A stretch of 12,214 nucleotides of DNA from positions 1-12,214 of the forward strand of contig NW_007360651.1 of NCBI RefSeq assembly GCF_000192795.1, in the 5' to 3' direction. Below the pieces are notes generated by a model. It was not told the origin of the DNA. It did not search any database and saw nothing but the letters and a program-made list of their open reading frames with translations. Positions 1 to 8,293 of this stretch are shown piece by piece. The DNA is from Vavraia culicis subsp. floridensis. Lineage: Eukaryota > Microsporidia > Pleistophoridae. Numbering within the stretch: position 1 is the stretch's first letter; every line of letters starts with the position of its first letter. Position numbers and translations under genes: made by a program.

Positions 1-1597
1 AGGATTTGCGTACTTTCCAAACTTTAAGTGCGCTTAGTCTCAAACAGGCAGATTATTTAGAAGAAAACAGCTGAGCTATTTCCCCTATAAAAAGGAATAG
101 AGTCTGACTGATTACTAAATAATTTCCTTCCTTTAATACGCCATGTTATGCCTTGATCACTTTAACTTGTTTTCAATATTTTGGTAGAAGTTCAAGAAAT
201 AATCTTCGTTTGGTAATCATGCCATTATGATGTAGTTCATAAAGAATAACCGAGTGCATCGCAAAAAATAGATTGGAAAACAAATTTTGACCTTTTATTT
301 TGCGTGAAAGTGTGGAATAAAATTTTTGATCCTTCTTGATGGTTGAAATAGTTTGGTTTATCTTACGGAAGTTGGACGAGTTTTTTTTGTGAACTCAAAG
401 AACGTGTTTGAGTAGTATTAATTTATAGATCTAGTGGTAGACAGAGAGTTACCATAGGTATCCGAGGTGTAACAGATTAAAGAATAGGTTGCAAGAAATT
501 TCTCTCAGTAGAAAATCAGGAGCAAAATTAATCCTCAAACACTTTTATTCTTGTTAAATAAACTTATTCACATATCATGGACCAGTAGTTGATTGAGTGT
601 GGTTTAGAAAAATGGTAAGAATATATGTGTTTGGTCTTTCACGTTGTTTATATCTCTCCCTATAAAACACCAGGTCACGTAACCTTCTTGTGCAAAAATA
701 CATGCGCGGCATGCGGTGCAAAGGTTTTTGAATCTCATGTAGCGGAAAAGAGGATTGCAGGGTAACGGTTAATCCAGTTTAAACTGCCACTCCTTTGTCC
801 GACACAACGAACCCTTCATGGACATTCGTTGTAGGGAGTAACCGTGATGATAAGTGAATTAAATTTAGTGAACAACGAGTTACGATAACACCACAGCACT
901 TATTACTTCTCGATCGGTGTGTTAACGGTAAAAAAGGTGTTAGTGCAGGTTGTGAGGTTAAAAATGTCGGTCCTAGCGAACCAAAAAAGTGTGTATGTTT
1001 GGATGAAATGGCATGAGAAGATAAATTAAACGTAATTTATGGAAAAAAAGCAAATTGTGAAGTAAACTCTACATCAAACACAAATTATCTAAGAAATGCA
1101 CCATTATACAACACACAACCTCAAATAATACTAAAAATGGTGTCACTACCACACTCTTATACAAAAGGGCATATTATACCAATCGACGCAAGTGCAAATG
1201 CTACTCACGTAGGGTATCGCTGGGCGGCCCTCTCGTAAAGGAGCAGTCAACTTAGATAGTTGTGAGTTTCTAGTGCGTTTATGATAGATGAAAAGTCCGT
1301 CAACAGCTTTTCAAGTAAATCTTTTTCTCCGCTACAGGTCATTTGTTACATCTTACCAGGAATACACACTGTCTAGGATCACTGTAAATTATAGAGCAAA
1401 TGATGGCTCCTTACTCGTGTCAAAGCGATGAATCTGCCAAATATAGCTGTTAATGAATTATTGACTTACGTTAATATAGTGTGACACATCTTAGATAGCA
1501 ACGAAGCAAATTATAGACCTATCGTGCATCTCTGGAAAGCAGAACCGTTATAAATTTGCAAAATATTTTCACTCTACCATAAATTCATACTAAAACG
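1..1597. other. Long gene-free left flank
   Basis: I find no reading frame with an ATG and credible coding character on either strand. There is no tRNA, rRNA or recognisable snRNA, and no transposon. The longest open stretch I noticed is on the minus strand, about 165-395, roughly 70 codons with no early ATG, and is within chance expectation for this composition. The one part with clear structure is 765-845, listed separately. The right end is the promoter region of the RQC2 gene. Confidence 0.6.
765..845. other. Compact foldable segment, candidate structured RNA
   Basis: Three nested complementary pairs sit on one continuous 3' strand: ACGGTT (765-770) with AACCGT (840-845); ACTCCTT (789-795) with AGGGAGT (833-839), including one G-U pair; and ACAACGAA (804-811) with TTCGTTGT (825-832). 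All 21 bases of 825-845 are thereby paired. The 5' side holds an 18-nt spacer containing the palindrome CAGTTTAAACTG (775-786), and an 8-nt bulge. The apical loop is 13 nt. I cannot place it in a known RNA family: it is not a tRNA and shows no clear H/ACA or C/D boxes. The strand is unknown. On the minus strand a TTTT run (746-749) follows 15 bases after the structure, which could serve as a Pol III stop, but no A or B box is evident. Confidence 0.3.
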
Positions 1598-1634
1598 TAT
1601 AAGTCGACGAATAAAACACCCATTTGTCGTACCC
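1598..1634 (+). promoter_or_regulatory. TATA-like box and CCC start signal of RQC2
   Basis: TATAA lies at 1598-1602. GTACCC ends at 1634, five bases before the ATG at 1640. A second CCC is at about 1619-1621. A CCC-type motif just upstream of the ATG is a known microsporidian signal, thought to mark transcription start with a very short leader. The same TACCCTT string precedes two other genes here, which supports the start chosen for RQC2. Confidence 0.6.
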
Positions 1635-1639
1635 TTTCC

Positions 1640-4471
1640 ATGAAACAGCGTTTTAATTACTTGGACATTCGCACAGCCGTTAACGAGCTGCATCCCAAAA
1701 TCGAGTCAACCTACATCCAAAACATATATTCATCCGGCCAGCGAACATTCTACGTCCGCACCAACAAAAACATATTCCTGATTGAGGCCGGTCTGCGTAT
1801 ACATCTGACCGATACGTATCCTAGCAATGAGATTAGTTTCTTCTGCAAGAGACTGCGTACATGTTTGCGGCGAAAAAAGATTGGAGGTGTAAAACAGGTA
1901 GGCTTTGACAGAGTGGTTGTGGTGCAGGCGGGTGAGTTTCTGGTGGTGGTGGAAATGTTTGCAGCCGGTAATTTGATTGTGCTGGAGAAAGAGAGCGTGG
2001 CGAGTGAACGAAATAGTGGAGAGGAGGATGAGAAGGATAGAAATGGGTTGGAAAGGACAGAGTATCGCGGTAATGGGCCAATTACTGAAATATACGATGG
2101 TGAAGCGGGAAAAATGGTGATAGATAGGAATGGAAGTGGGCAGTCGGATAACATGATCGACAAATCGGTTAGAATATATGAGAAAAAGGAGGAGCAACCT
2201 AAAAAAGAAAGTAAGGTTAAGAAAAGGTTGAGAGAGAGCATCGTAAAAGGAGTAAAAACACAGAAAACTGTTGAGCGAGAGAAGGTCGATCTCAATGATA
2301 TTTATGATGTGATGAACAAATACAGAATTGTTGAAATTTTTAGACCTGTGAGCGAACTTAACATGGTGAAAGGCTCGTATTACGTTTTTAATCCTATTCA
2401 GCTAAATTTCAGATACTCGTTTTTTCAAAGCGTGGACACTTTTGTGGGACTGGATAAGGAGGTAAACGAATTTATTGGGAATATATTGAAAGTACAGATA
2501 GGACGAGCAAGAAATAGTGGAAACCTTGAAAATACCAACAAAAATTGCGAGATGAAATCTTTGTCAAGTGGTAAAATAGCACAGCAGTCACAAAAAGATG
2601 ACAGGATTTTGAAGGCAGCAGCTTTCAAGGAATATATGAATAATGTCGATTTGAAAAATCTTGCTGAAAATGAGATCGCAGTGTTTGAAGCCTTTTTCAC
2701 TAATTTGAGAACAATTTTTAAAGCAAATAAAGACTATGGTGCTATAATTGAAAAGAAAGGAAAGGCAGCCAATTATCTGTGCTTAGATTTCAATGTGATT
2801 GATCCTGAAGGTGATTTTCTTGAGTGTTATCCTCCAGGTAATCTTAAGATATTCGGTTCATTCAACGAGTGCGTGAACACCTTTTATTCAGGTTCTAAGA
2901 AGATGCAGAGCAAGGTAAATCTCAGTAAGCGAGACAAGGTAAGAATGCAACAGCTAAAGTATGTACAGGAAATTGAGAACGAAGAAAATGAACTGAGAAA
3001 GGCAGCGATTATAATAGGGATGGCAAGAGATGATATTTCCAGGGTATTTAAGGTACTTAACTATGTGAAGAATAACAAGATAAGCTGGGAGATGTTTTTT
3101 AAGCAAAAAGCTGAGGAAAGAGATCCTTTGTACAGAGAAAGCATTCAAAAAGTTGATTTTATGAAAAACGAAGTGCTGATGCGCATTTTTTATGATGGAA
3201 ATATGTTTGATGAAAATGGTGAGCGATACTCGGTTAGTTCTGGAGAAAATAACACCAAGAAAAGCAAACGTAAGGCTAAAGCGGCAAAAGACACGATAGA
3301 GGACCGTTGTGAAGGAAATTTTGAAAAGGATATGACTGAACGAGAAAACAGTGAGATGTCTAAACGATGTTATAAGGATGTTCTTCTGTTCTATAGGCTG
3401 TCAATAGATAAAAACGTAAATTATTACTATAACCAAATGAAGAGCAAGAAAACGAAGAGGGAAAAGATACGGAACAATTTGGAATCGATTCTTGCCAATA
3501 TATCAGAGAAAAAGGCAACTGTGAAACAGCGAGAGTACAAAAAGAGAGAACTGTTTTGGTTCGAAAAGTTTAATTTTACCGTCACGCAAAACGGCTTTCT
3601 AGTGCTTGGTGGGAAGAACGCCACACAGAATGAAACTCTCAATAAAAGGAAGTTCAAGCTGTTCTTCCATGCCGACGTGAAAGGCGGGAGCGTTGTTACC
3701 GTAGACGGAACAAAACTGAACATTTTAAGACGGAATACCGGCTATGCTGAGAGCAGCAGCGTAACCAGCATCAAAAGATTGCAAACGAACCCGGAGAACG
3801 TGTACGGTTTGAAGGAAGAAGATATTACGGATGCATCGCAAATGTGTATGGTGAATTCGAACTGCTGGAAGGATAGGATAGTGTGTGACTCGTACTATGT
3901 GAATGAGGAACAGGTGAGCAAGTCAGCGCCAAGCGGTGAATTTCTGACGAAAGGCGGATTTATGGTGAAAGGGAAGAAGAACTACGTACATAATGTGCGA
4001 CTTGAATATGCGGTAGGCCTCCTCTTCGCACTGGAAAAAGGTTTGGAGCACAAACTTGAGAGTATGCATATTGGTAGCGATGTAGATCATGGACAAAGCA
4101 CAGAGCCTGAGTGTGATGATAAACAGATGGTGAGCGATAGCATTGCAGGGAACCTAAACGGTGATAATGCAGCCGAAAAGAGCATTCCTGCCGCAAACTA
4201 CGATATACCAATCGTGTTCACCTACAGTCCAACAGAGACGGATAATATAAGCTTGGCACTTCCGATTGCCGGGAGTTGGGACACGTTCAAGGCCTACAAA
4301 TTCGCAATAAAAATAGTGCCGGGCAGGAATATCAAGAAAGGAAAGTTGATGAAAGAAGTGCTTGATTCGTTTATGAGACGAGCAAATGAAAGTGAAAAAT
4401 CGGTTATCAAAAGAATTGATGCAACAGAGTGGATGAATGTTCTTCTGGGTGATGCAAGAATAAGTAAATAA
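1640..4471 (+). CDS. RQC2: Ribosome quality control factor Rqc2/Tae2 (NEMF family)
   Basis: A 943-aa protein close to the family's usual length (roughly 1,000 aa). Rqc2 binds 60S subunits carrying stalled nascent chains, recruits the ligase Ltn1, and adds C-terminal Ala/Thr (CAT) tails. The N-terminus starts MKQR like yeast Rqc2 and forms the NFACT-N domain. D9 and the D90-R91 pair fall where yeast has D9, D98 and R99, residues needed for CAT tailing. A charged linker (about 120-215) interrupts the N-terminal half, and I could not see the usual helix-hairpin-helix. A coiled coil starts near R431 and a second basic helix precedes 635. NFACT-R follows, with WFEKF (640-644), GGKNATQNE, HAD (677-679), SKSAPSGE (760-767) and GKKN. 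NFACT-C spans about 853-943. The ATG is the first in frame and has a CCC signal five bases upstream. No intron is needed. The family call is firm. Confidence 0.95.
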   Translation: MKQRFNYLDIRTAVNELHPKIESTYIQNIYSSGQRTFYVRTNKNIFLIEAGLRIHLTDTYPSNEISFFCKRLRTCLRRKKIGGVKQVGFDRVVVVQAGEFLVVVEMFAAGNLIVLEKESVASERNSGEEDEKDRNGLERTEYRGNGPITEIYDGEAGKMVIDRNGSGQSDNMIDKSVRIYEKKEEQPKKESKVKKRLRESIVKGVKTQKTVEREKVDLNDIYDVMNKYRIVEIFRPVSELNMVKGSYYVFNPIQLNFRYSFFQSVDTFVGLDKEVNEFIGNILKVQIGRARNSGNLENTNKNCEMKSLSSGKIAQQSQKDDRILKAAAFKEYMNNVDLKNLAENEIAVFEAFFTNLRTIFKANKDYGAIIEKKGKAANYLCLDFNVIDPEGDFLECYPPGNLKIFGSFNECVNTFYSGSKKMQSKVNLSKRDKVRMQQLKYVQEIENEENELRKAAIIIGMARDDISRVFKVLNYVKNNKISWEMFFKQKAEERDPLYRESIQKVDFMKNEVLMRIFYDGNMFDENGERYSVSSGENNTKKSKRKAKAAKDTIEDRCEGNFEKDMTERENSEMSKRCYKDVLLFYRLSIDKNVNYYYNQMKSKKTKREKIRNNLESILANISEKKATVKQREYKKRELFWFEKFNFTVTQNGFLVLGGKNATQNETLNKRKFKLFFHADVKGGSVVTVDGTKLNILRRNTGYAESSSVTSIKRLQTNPENVYGLKEEDITDASQMCMVNSNCWKDRIVCDSYYVNEEQVSKSAPSGEFLTKGGFMVKGKKNYVHNVRLEYAVGLLFALEKGLEHKLESMHIGSDVDHGQSTEPECDDKQMVSDSIAGNLNGDNAAEKSIPAANYDIPIVFTYSPTETDNISLALPIAGSWDTFKAYKFAIKIVPGRNIKKGKLMKEVLDSFMRRANESEKSVIKRIDATEWMNVLLGDARISK

Positions 4472-4472
4472 A
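4467..4472 (+). terminator. Poly(A) signal overlapping the RQC2 stop
   Basis: AATAAA overlaps the TAA stop codon at 4469-4471. Polyadenylation signals at or over the stop codon are common in microsporidia with short 3' UTRs. I saw no equally clean AATAAA at the other gene ends. Confidence 0.45.
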
Positions 4473-5079
4473 CGTGTATTTTGGTAGTTGTGTGCGGTAA
4501 ATGTGAGCTATGAAAGTTACACATCTTTGTTCAAGTTCAGTCTGTTTTGTACATTTCCTCCTGCTCACATGCACCATTTAAATGGGCTGAATTGCCGTTT
4601 AGAGTAGCACGTGTTCAATCCACTAGCATTTTAACAGTTTGTAATGGTCTCACAGGCTGAGGAAGTTTTTAATTGAACATGCCGTGAAAGACACCAAGAA
4701 TTGTTACTGTCAATCCTAATCATGGTAACGACCGGTTTGTTTCCACACTGTAAGATAATTACGTGCGTTTCAACGCAATAAATGGCACTGTGATGGTAAG
4801 CTGTGGATAAAAATAATTTTTTTGCTAAAAGCCGTCCGTTTATTACCGCTTGCCGATCAAAATGATTAGAACCGTTAAAACTGTCCCTCTCGTACCATCG
4901 TTAAAAATGTGTTCTCTTCAACCAACGGCAATTACACACAAATTACGGGAACGTTTCGTTGTGTATAACACTTCCATGAATTGCACCACCGTTCTGAACC
5001 AATATACACGGTCAAGAAATGCTAATCAACAAATTTATCTAAACATGCCAAGCATGTGTTAACACACCATAACGATCAG
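4473..5079. other. Spacer between convergent RQC2 and PSF3
   Basis: About 600 bases with no convincing gene. An open frame from 4850 begins with TTG rather than ATG and has no start signal. Two 12-bp perfect palindromes are present: CCATTTAAATGG (4574-4585) and TGTGTTAACACA (5055-5066). The second lies 14 bases past the PSF3 stop and might act in 3' end formation, but either could be chance. Confidence 0.5.
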
Positions 5080-5520
5080 CTAGGCAAATTTCTTAAATCT
5101 TACTATCCCCATCCGCACAATTTCTCGCTCATTCTCATCACAGATCAACAAATCATCCTCACAAAAATTCTCAGCAAAAAGAAGCCTGCTGAGCATTCCC
5201 ATCCTAATCCTAAATATATCGGTCCATCCCTCCTCACCAATAATTCCAACCAACCGGTACATATGCCTGTACAGCTTGTTCAGATTGACAAGTACCGGAC
5301 AGGCCATTAAATCGTTCATAATATTCACCGGTACTAGTGGGCCGTACAGTACACAGTGACCATTCTTTAGGAAGAATAGTACTTGGTAGAGAGGTAGCGC
5401 AGATGTGGTGAGTGTTGAGGTTGTTTTGGTGGCTGGAATGAGCAGAGTGGTAGGTGGTGTGAATGTTACGGTCACTCTGTTTGTTAGCGCGAGAAGCGTG
5501 TCTATGTTGTAGTACTCCAT
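5080..5520 (-). CDS. PSF3: GINS complex subunit Psf3, reduced
   Basis: A 146-aa protein. GINS (Sld5, Psf1, Psf2, Psf3) joins Cdc45 and Mcm2-7 to form the CMG replicative helicase. The N-terminus MEYYNIDTLLA, followed by RVTVTF (15-20), matches the Psf3 hallmark of YYDIDDILA then a VxxTF strand. After a Thr-rich linker (21-40), ALPLYQVLFFLKNG (41-54) fits the LPLWLA helix segment. P-LVPV then MACPVLVNLNKLYRHMYRL (72-90) fits the P...ADP.VVDL...YELG segment, and FRIRMGML (103-110) fits the later helix with a conserved Arg. Psf3 is normally nearer 200 aa, so loops are trimmed. The frame extends upstream only from a TTG. The ATG at 5520 is the first ATG and directly follows CCCCC. The gene is divergent from the kleisin gene. 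Another GINS subunit is the main alternative. Confidence 0.75.
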   Translation of the reverse strand: MEYYNIDTLLALTNRVTVTFTPPTTLLIPATKTTSTLTTSALPLYQVLFFLKNGHCVLYGPLVPVNIMNDLMACPVLVNLNKLYRHMYRLVGIIGEEGWTDIFRIRMGMLSRLLFAENFCEDDLLICDENEREIVRMGIVRFKKFA

Positions 5521-5528
5521 GGGGGTCA
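5521..5528 (-). promoter_or_regulatory. CCC start signal of PSF3
   Basis: Read on the minus strand, TGACCCCC abuts the ATG at 5520. It fits the CCC-type signal seen at the other genes, but the C-run touches the ATG with no spacer, so any leader would be almost nil. Confidence 0.45.
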
Positions 5529-5987
5529 AAATTGGCGGGTTGAAAAGGAGCAAACTGCCGACCTTTGGGGTGGTAGGTAAAATATACGCTCATTTTCTGG
5601 TTAAGTTTGTTAAAGGTGGATTATTTTGTATTGACATGGAAGAGCTGTTTTAGCGGATATTTGCTCTAATGAGCACAGCTGAGTAAAAATACCATAGCAT
5701 ATTTTAAAGGGCGTACCAGAAATATGAAATGCTTACACTGTGTTGCTTAAATGTAATGCTGCTATCGCCGTGTGGATAAACAATAAATTCATTTTTATTG
5801 TGTGATAATTTTACTTTTTAACGTTTAAAAAGTTAATCTTTAATATTTTACGCAATTTTACCATCCAATTCTCCAAATAGTACGATGAGAATGGAAAAAT
5901 GGCTGTAACGTGATTAACCGTTTTACACCCCTTTTTCAAAACGCGCTTTACCTCCAAATTTACAAAAAGATAAAATGGAAAAATTTG
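5529..5987. other. Divergent promoter region between PSF3 and the kleisin gene
   Basis: About 460 bases separate the two start codons and must carry both promoters. It holds no other gene. ACACCCC (about 5925-5930) is the only C-run near the kleisin side, 57 bases before its ATG. ACGCG at 5941-5945 resembles the core of MBF/E2F-type cell-cycle sites, but one five-base match is weak. The frame of the kleisin stays open back to about 5889 with only a GTG, no ATG. Confidence 0.5.
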
Positions 5988-6845
5988 ATGTGCCCAAAAA
6001 TGCAAGCACCTGAGCTTCTCTCACTGTACAATTCCAGGAAAATTTCAAGGGAACGGTCCATCAAACTAGATCTGTTACCATTAATCACGCACGATTACAG
6101 CATGCACGATCTTTTTGAACGATCAAAAATACTTTTCAGTATTTCGCTGATATACGGCAAACAGATGCGCTGGCTCATTGAAGAAAGCAGGAGAATCGTT
6201 GAAATGTTCTACACAGACAGTGCCAAGCGCATCAGACGCGAACAGAGCGGGGTACATGCTGGCCGACCGGTCAGCATCGCTGATCATGAACTGTTGCTGC
6301 ACCACGAAGATACCATGGATAATACGGTGGACAACTACGATGCGGGCAGTATCATAGACCATGACATGGTTGATGGTATCGATCACGAAGTTGATGCTGC
6401 CTTCCCGTCAGAGATTGAGGTAGGACGTGGTGTGCGGTCAGAAACGGAAATCAGGAACTATGAGTTTAGACAGCCCAAGTACAAGAGAATGCAGTTAGCA
6501 CATCCTATGGCACTTAAAGACGCATTTATAATTCAGTCCATCACGGCCAAACTCAAAGCAATAGAGGCACACATTCTCAGCGATATAGAAGTGGGAAGGG
6601 ATGATGCAGTGCCTGAATATGATTATGAAGCTGTTAATGTTTCTGATTTTGTCGAGGATAACAGCGTGGTGGAGTACGAGAAGGATGAGTTTGTGTTTGG
6701 TGAGGTAGTGAGTGGCAAGGGCAGAGAAGAGCAGGCCGATATTTTCTACGGGTTACTGGTCAATTTGGAAAAAGGCAATCTCAGTGTTGAGCAGGATGAA
6801 TGCTACGGGGAGATTCGATGCAAGAAAATGGGGATAATTGTGTAG
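5988..6845 (+). CDS. SCC1: Cohesin kleisin, Scc1/Rad21/Rec8 type
   Basis: A 285-aa protein, about half the usual length. Kleisins close the Smc1-Smc3 ring and are cut by separase at anaphase. The N-terminal domain shows APELLSLYNSRKIS (7-20), then DLFERSKILFSISLIYGKQMRWLIEES (41-67), fitting the family pattern LRxSGxLLxGVVRIYxRKxxYLLxD. The C-terminal winged helix shows FYGLLVNLEKGNLSVEQDECYGEI (253-276), fitting FYSLLVL.K...I...Q..PY.DI. The acidic middle carries two separase-like sites, SEIEVGR (cut after R147) and SDIEVGR (after R204). The start is uncertain. The frame runs upstream only to a GTG at 5910, and ATG 5988 is the first in-frame ATG and leaves a plausible N-terminus, but has no CCC directly before it. 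A mitotic Scc1 and a meiotic Rec8 cannot be told apart here. Confidence 0.8.
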   Translation: MCPKMQAPELLSLYNSRKISRERSIKLDLLPLITHDYSMHDLFERSKILFSISLIYGKQMRWLIEESRRIVEMFYTDSAKRIRREQSGVHAGRPVSIADHELLLHHEDTMDNTVDNYDAGSIIDHDMVDGIDHEVDAAFPSEIEVGRGVRSETEIRNYEFRQPKYKRMQLAHPMALKDAFIIQSITAKLKAIEAHILSDIEVGRDDAVPEYDYEAVNVSDFVEDNSVVEYEKDEFVFGEVVSGKGREEQADIFYGLLVNLEKGNLSVEQDECYGEIRCKKMGIIV

Positions 6846-8293
6846 CGAGGGAATAATCGCGTGGTAACAAAGTGGTAGAACACGTTCTGCTCAATTAAAA
6901 TGCTTATTCTGTAAAGTTATGGTCTGCACGCGATGCGTGCTAGTCAACCTGTCTATCTCCTCTGGTAAAGAATTTGCACGTTCATCAAGATGTAAAAGCT
7001 ACGCTCTCGCTAGACAGAATGTAAAAGTGCTGCTCGTCATTAACTGCTTGTTGATGCACTGTTGCATGTTATTAATCGTTAAAAGCAGCGATGCCCGCTA
7101 TCAAAGAATAGCACCTTCTAAATTTAACTTAAGGCAGAGTGCTAAATGCTGTTTAAGGGAGGATAAGTTCTTCAATTCTGATATGGCAATTTTTAAAGTA
7201 TCTTTGATTGGTAAAGCATTTCACGGTTCCTACCTACGATGCTAAAAATTATTAAAATAATAATTTCAACCCTTACCTCACGATTAAACAATCCATCCCA
7301 TAAATTATTTTTATAGTTATGTTGTAGTGCACAAGCAACATCGAATCAGCACGTGTTAGAACATCCTTTCATGTTAAGAATGGGAAATTATTATTCAACA
7401 GCACCGCTGTTTATTTACGTTACGGAAGTAACACCCAAACAAACATTCATTTCCTGTTCTATCCCCGTAACAACAATTACAGACTCTTCAACCGAAACAA
7501 ACACTAAATTTTTGCTGCTCAGCAAAGCACTTTTAATTTCCTACACAGCACATGCCGTGTTTTGATGTAGTACGGTGTGATGTACTCGGAACAAAGCCTT
7601 TCAATCCTTTTAGTGCGGTGTGCTCAACTTATCATTGGCCTGAAGGTGTCACTCCCTGTTGCCATGCGCACAACGTGTGGTGTAGCTCTCAATTAACAAG
7701 GATTTGTTCGTCTGACCGCGTACTGAACAGGAAATAAAACTGAGCTTGTTACACCAATCAAAAATGATATTGCAACGGATCACTGCTCGATATGACTGGT
7801 GCACAAAACGGAGCAGTAACCTATCATTGGTTATGCGTACACTGTGATCAACACGTATTTTTGTTATTGCACTGATCGGCGATGGCTATGCTGATGCATC
7901 AAAAAAGGAATTATTCATTAATTTTAATTATTGAAGAGCGGTGTTGCCGTAAAACGAGTGATTACTCAATTGTTATTTAATGCATGATTATGCATTAAAT
8001 AAATATTATTTAAGTTGGTATCAGCAGTAGTGCCAAACGGAAAGGTGTGTTTATCACATAGCAAACAAAAAATGAATAGTACAAATCACTGCAGGTCCTG
8101 TCACATTGCTGTTCTTTATTAAAAAATACCGTTTCTCTATCACATGCTCTACCACTTTTGTTCCGTATCATTCCTACCTCTCCGTCTTATATTTACTAAT
8201 TTACCGGTTCTATACACCGTGCAGCCAATCACAATGCTGCCCTTTAAATACGTTCCAATTTTCATTTTTTATGTTACTCTTACCTTTCTTTCT
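6846..8293. other. Long spacer between the kleisin gene and the DSK2 minisatellite
   Basis: No gene I can support. An ATG frame at 6919-7245 would encode 108 aa rich in Cys and Ser with a hydrophobic middle. It has no CCC signal and resembles no family I know, and its length is within reach of chance here. Frames at 7353 and 7552 are weaker. Small structures: GCACGC-GAT-GCGTGC (6926-6940), AAATTATT with AATAATTT (7246-7266), and the 30-base hairpin at 7973-8002 listed separately. Confidence 0.5.
7973..8002. repeat. Perfect 13-bp inverted repeat with 4-nt loop
   Basis: TTATTTAATGCAT (7973-7985) and ATGCATTAAATAA (7990-8002) are exact reverse complements around GATT. It lies mid-spacer, about 575 bases before the DSK2 ATG and not close to any gene end. 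It could be a cruciform, a protein-binding dyad or an RNA hairpin. I saw no second copy in the window. Confidence 0.85.

Noticed and set aside
165..395. Minus-strand open stretch of about 70 codons
   Set aside because: No ATG near its beginning, no CCC signal, no family resemblance, and one such stretch is expected by chance in a 1.6-kb AT-rich spacer.
450..460. ACAGAGA, as in U6 snRNA
   Set aside because: The rest of the conserved U6 core does not follow; a seven-base match is chance.
1280..1310. GAAAAGTCCGTC, resembling part of the RNase P RNA core
   Set aside because: None of the other conserved P RNA regions can be found around it on the same strand.
1730..2295. Long minus-strand open frames opposite RQC2
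   Set aside because: Shadows of the RQC2 coding sequence, rich in Ser, Phe, His and Pro, with no domain signal.
4608..4625. GTTCAATC, resembling a tRNA T loop
   Set aside because: Only three of five stem pairs form and no matching acceptor or anticodon arm is upstream.
5128..5140. CTCATTCTCATC match to the minisatellite unit inside PSF3
   Set aside because: It encodes an acidic stretch (DENE) of PSF3 in the other direction and is a single copy; coincidence.
5234..5593. 119-aa minus-strand frame overlapping PSF3
   Set aside because: Out of register with the frame that carries the Psf3 signature; composition looks like a shadow.
6919..7245. 108-aa plus-strand ATG frame
   Set aside because: Cys- and Ser-rich, no CCC signal, no recognisable domain; length compatible with chance. 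Worth revisiting only if transcribed.
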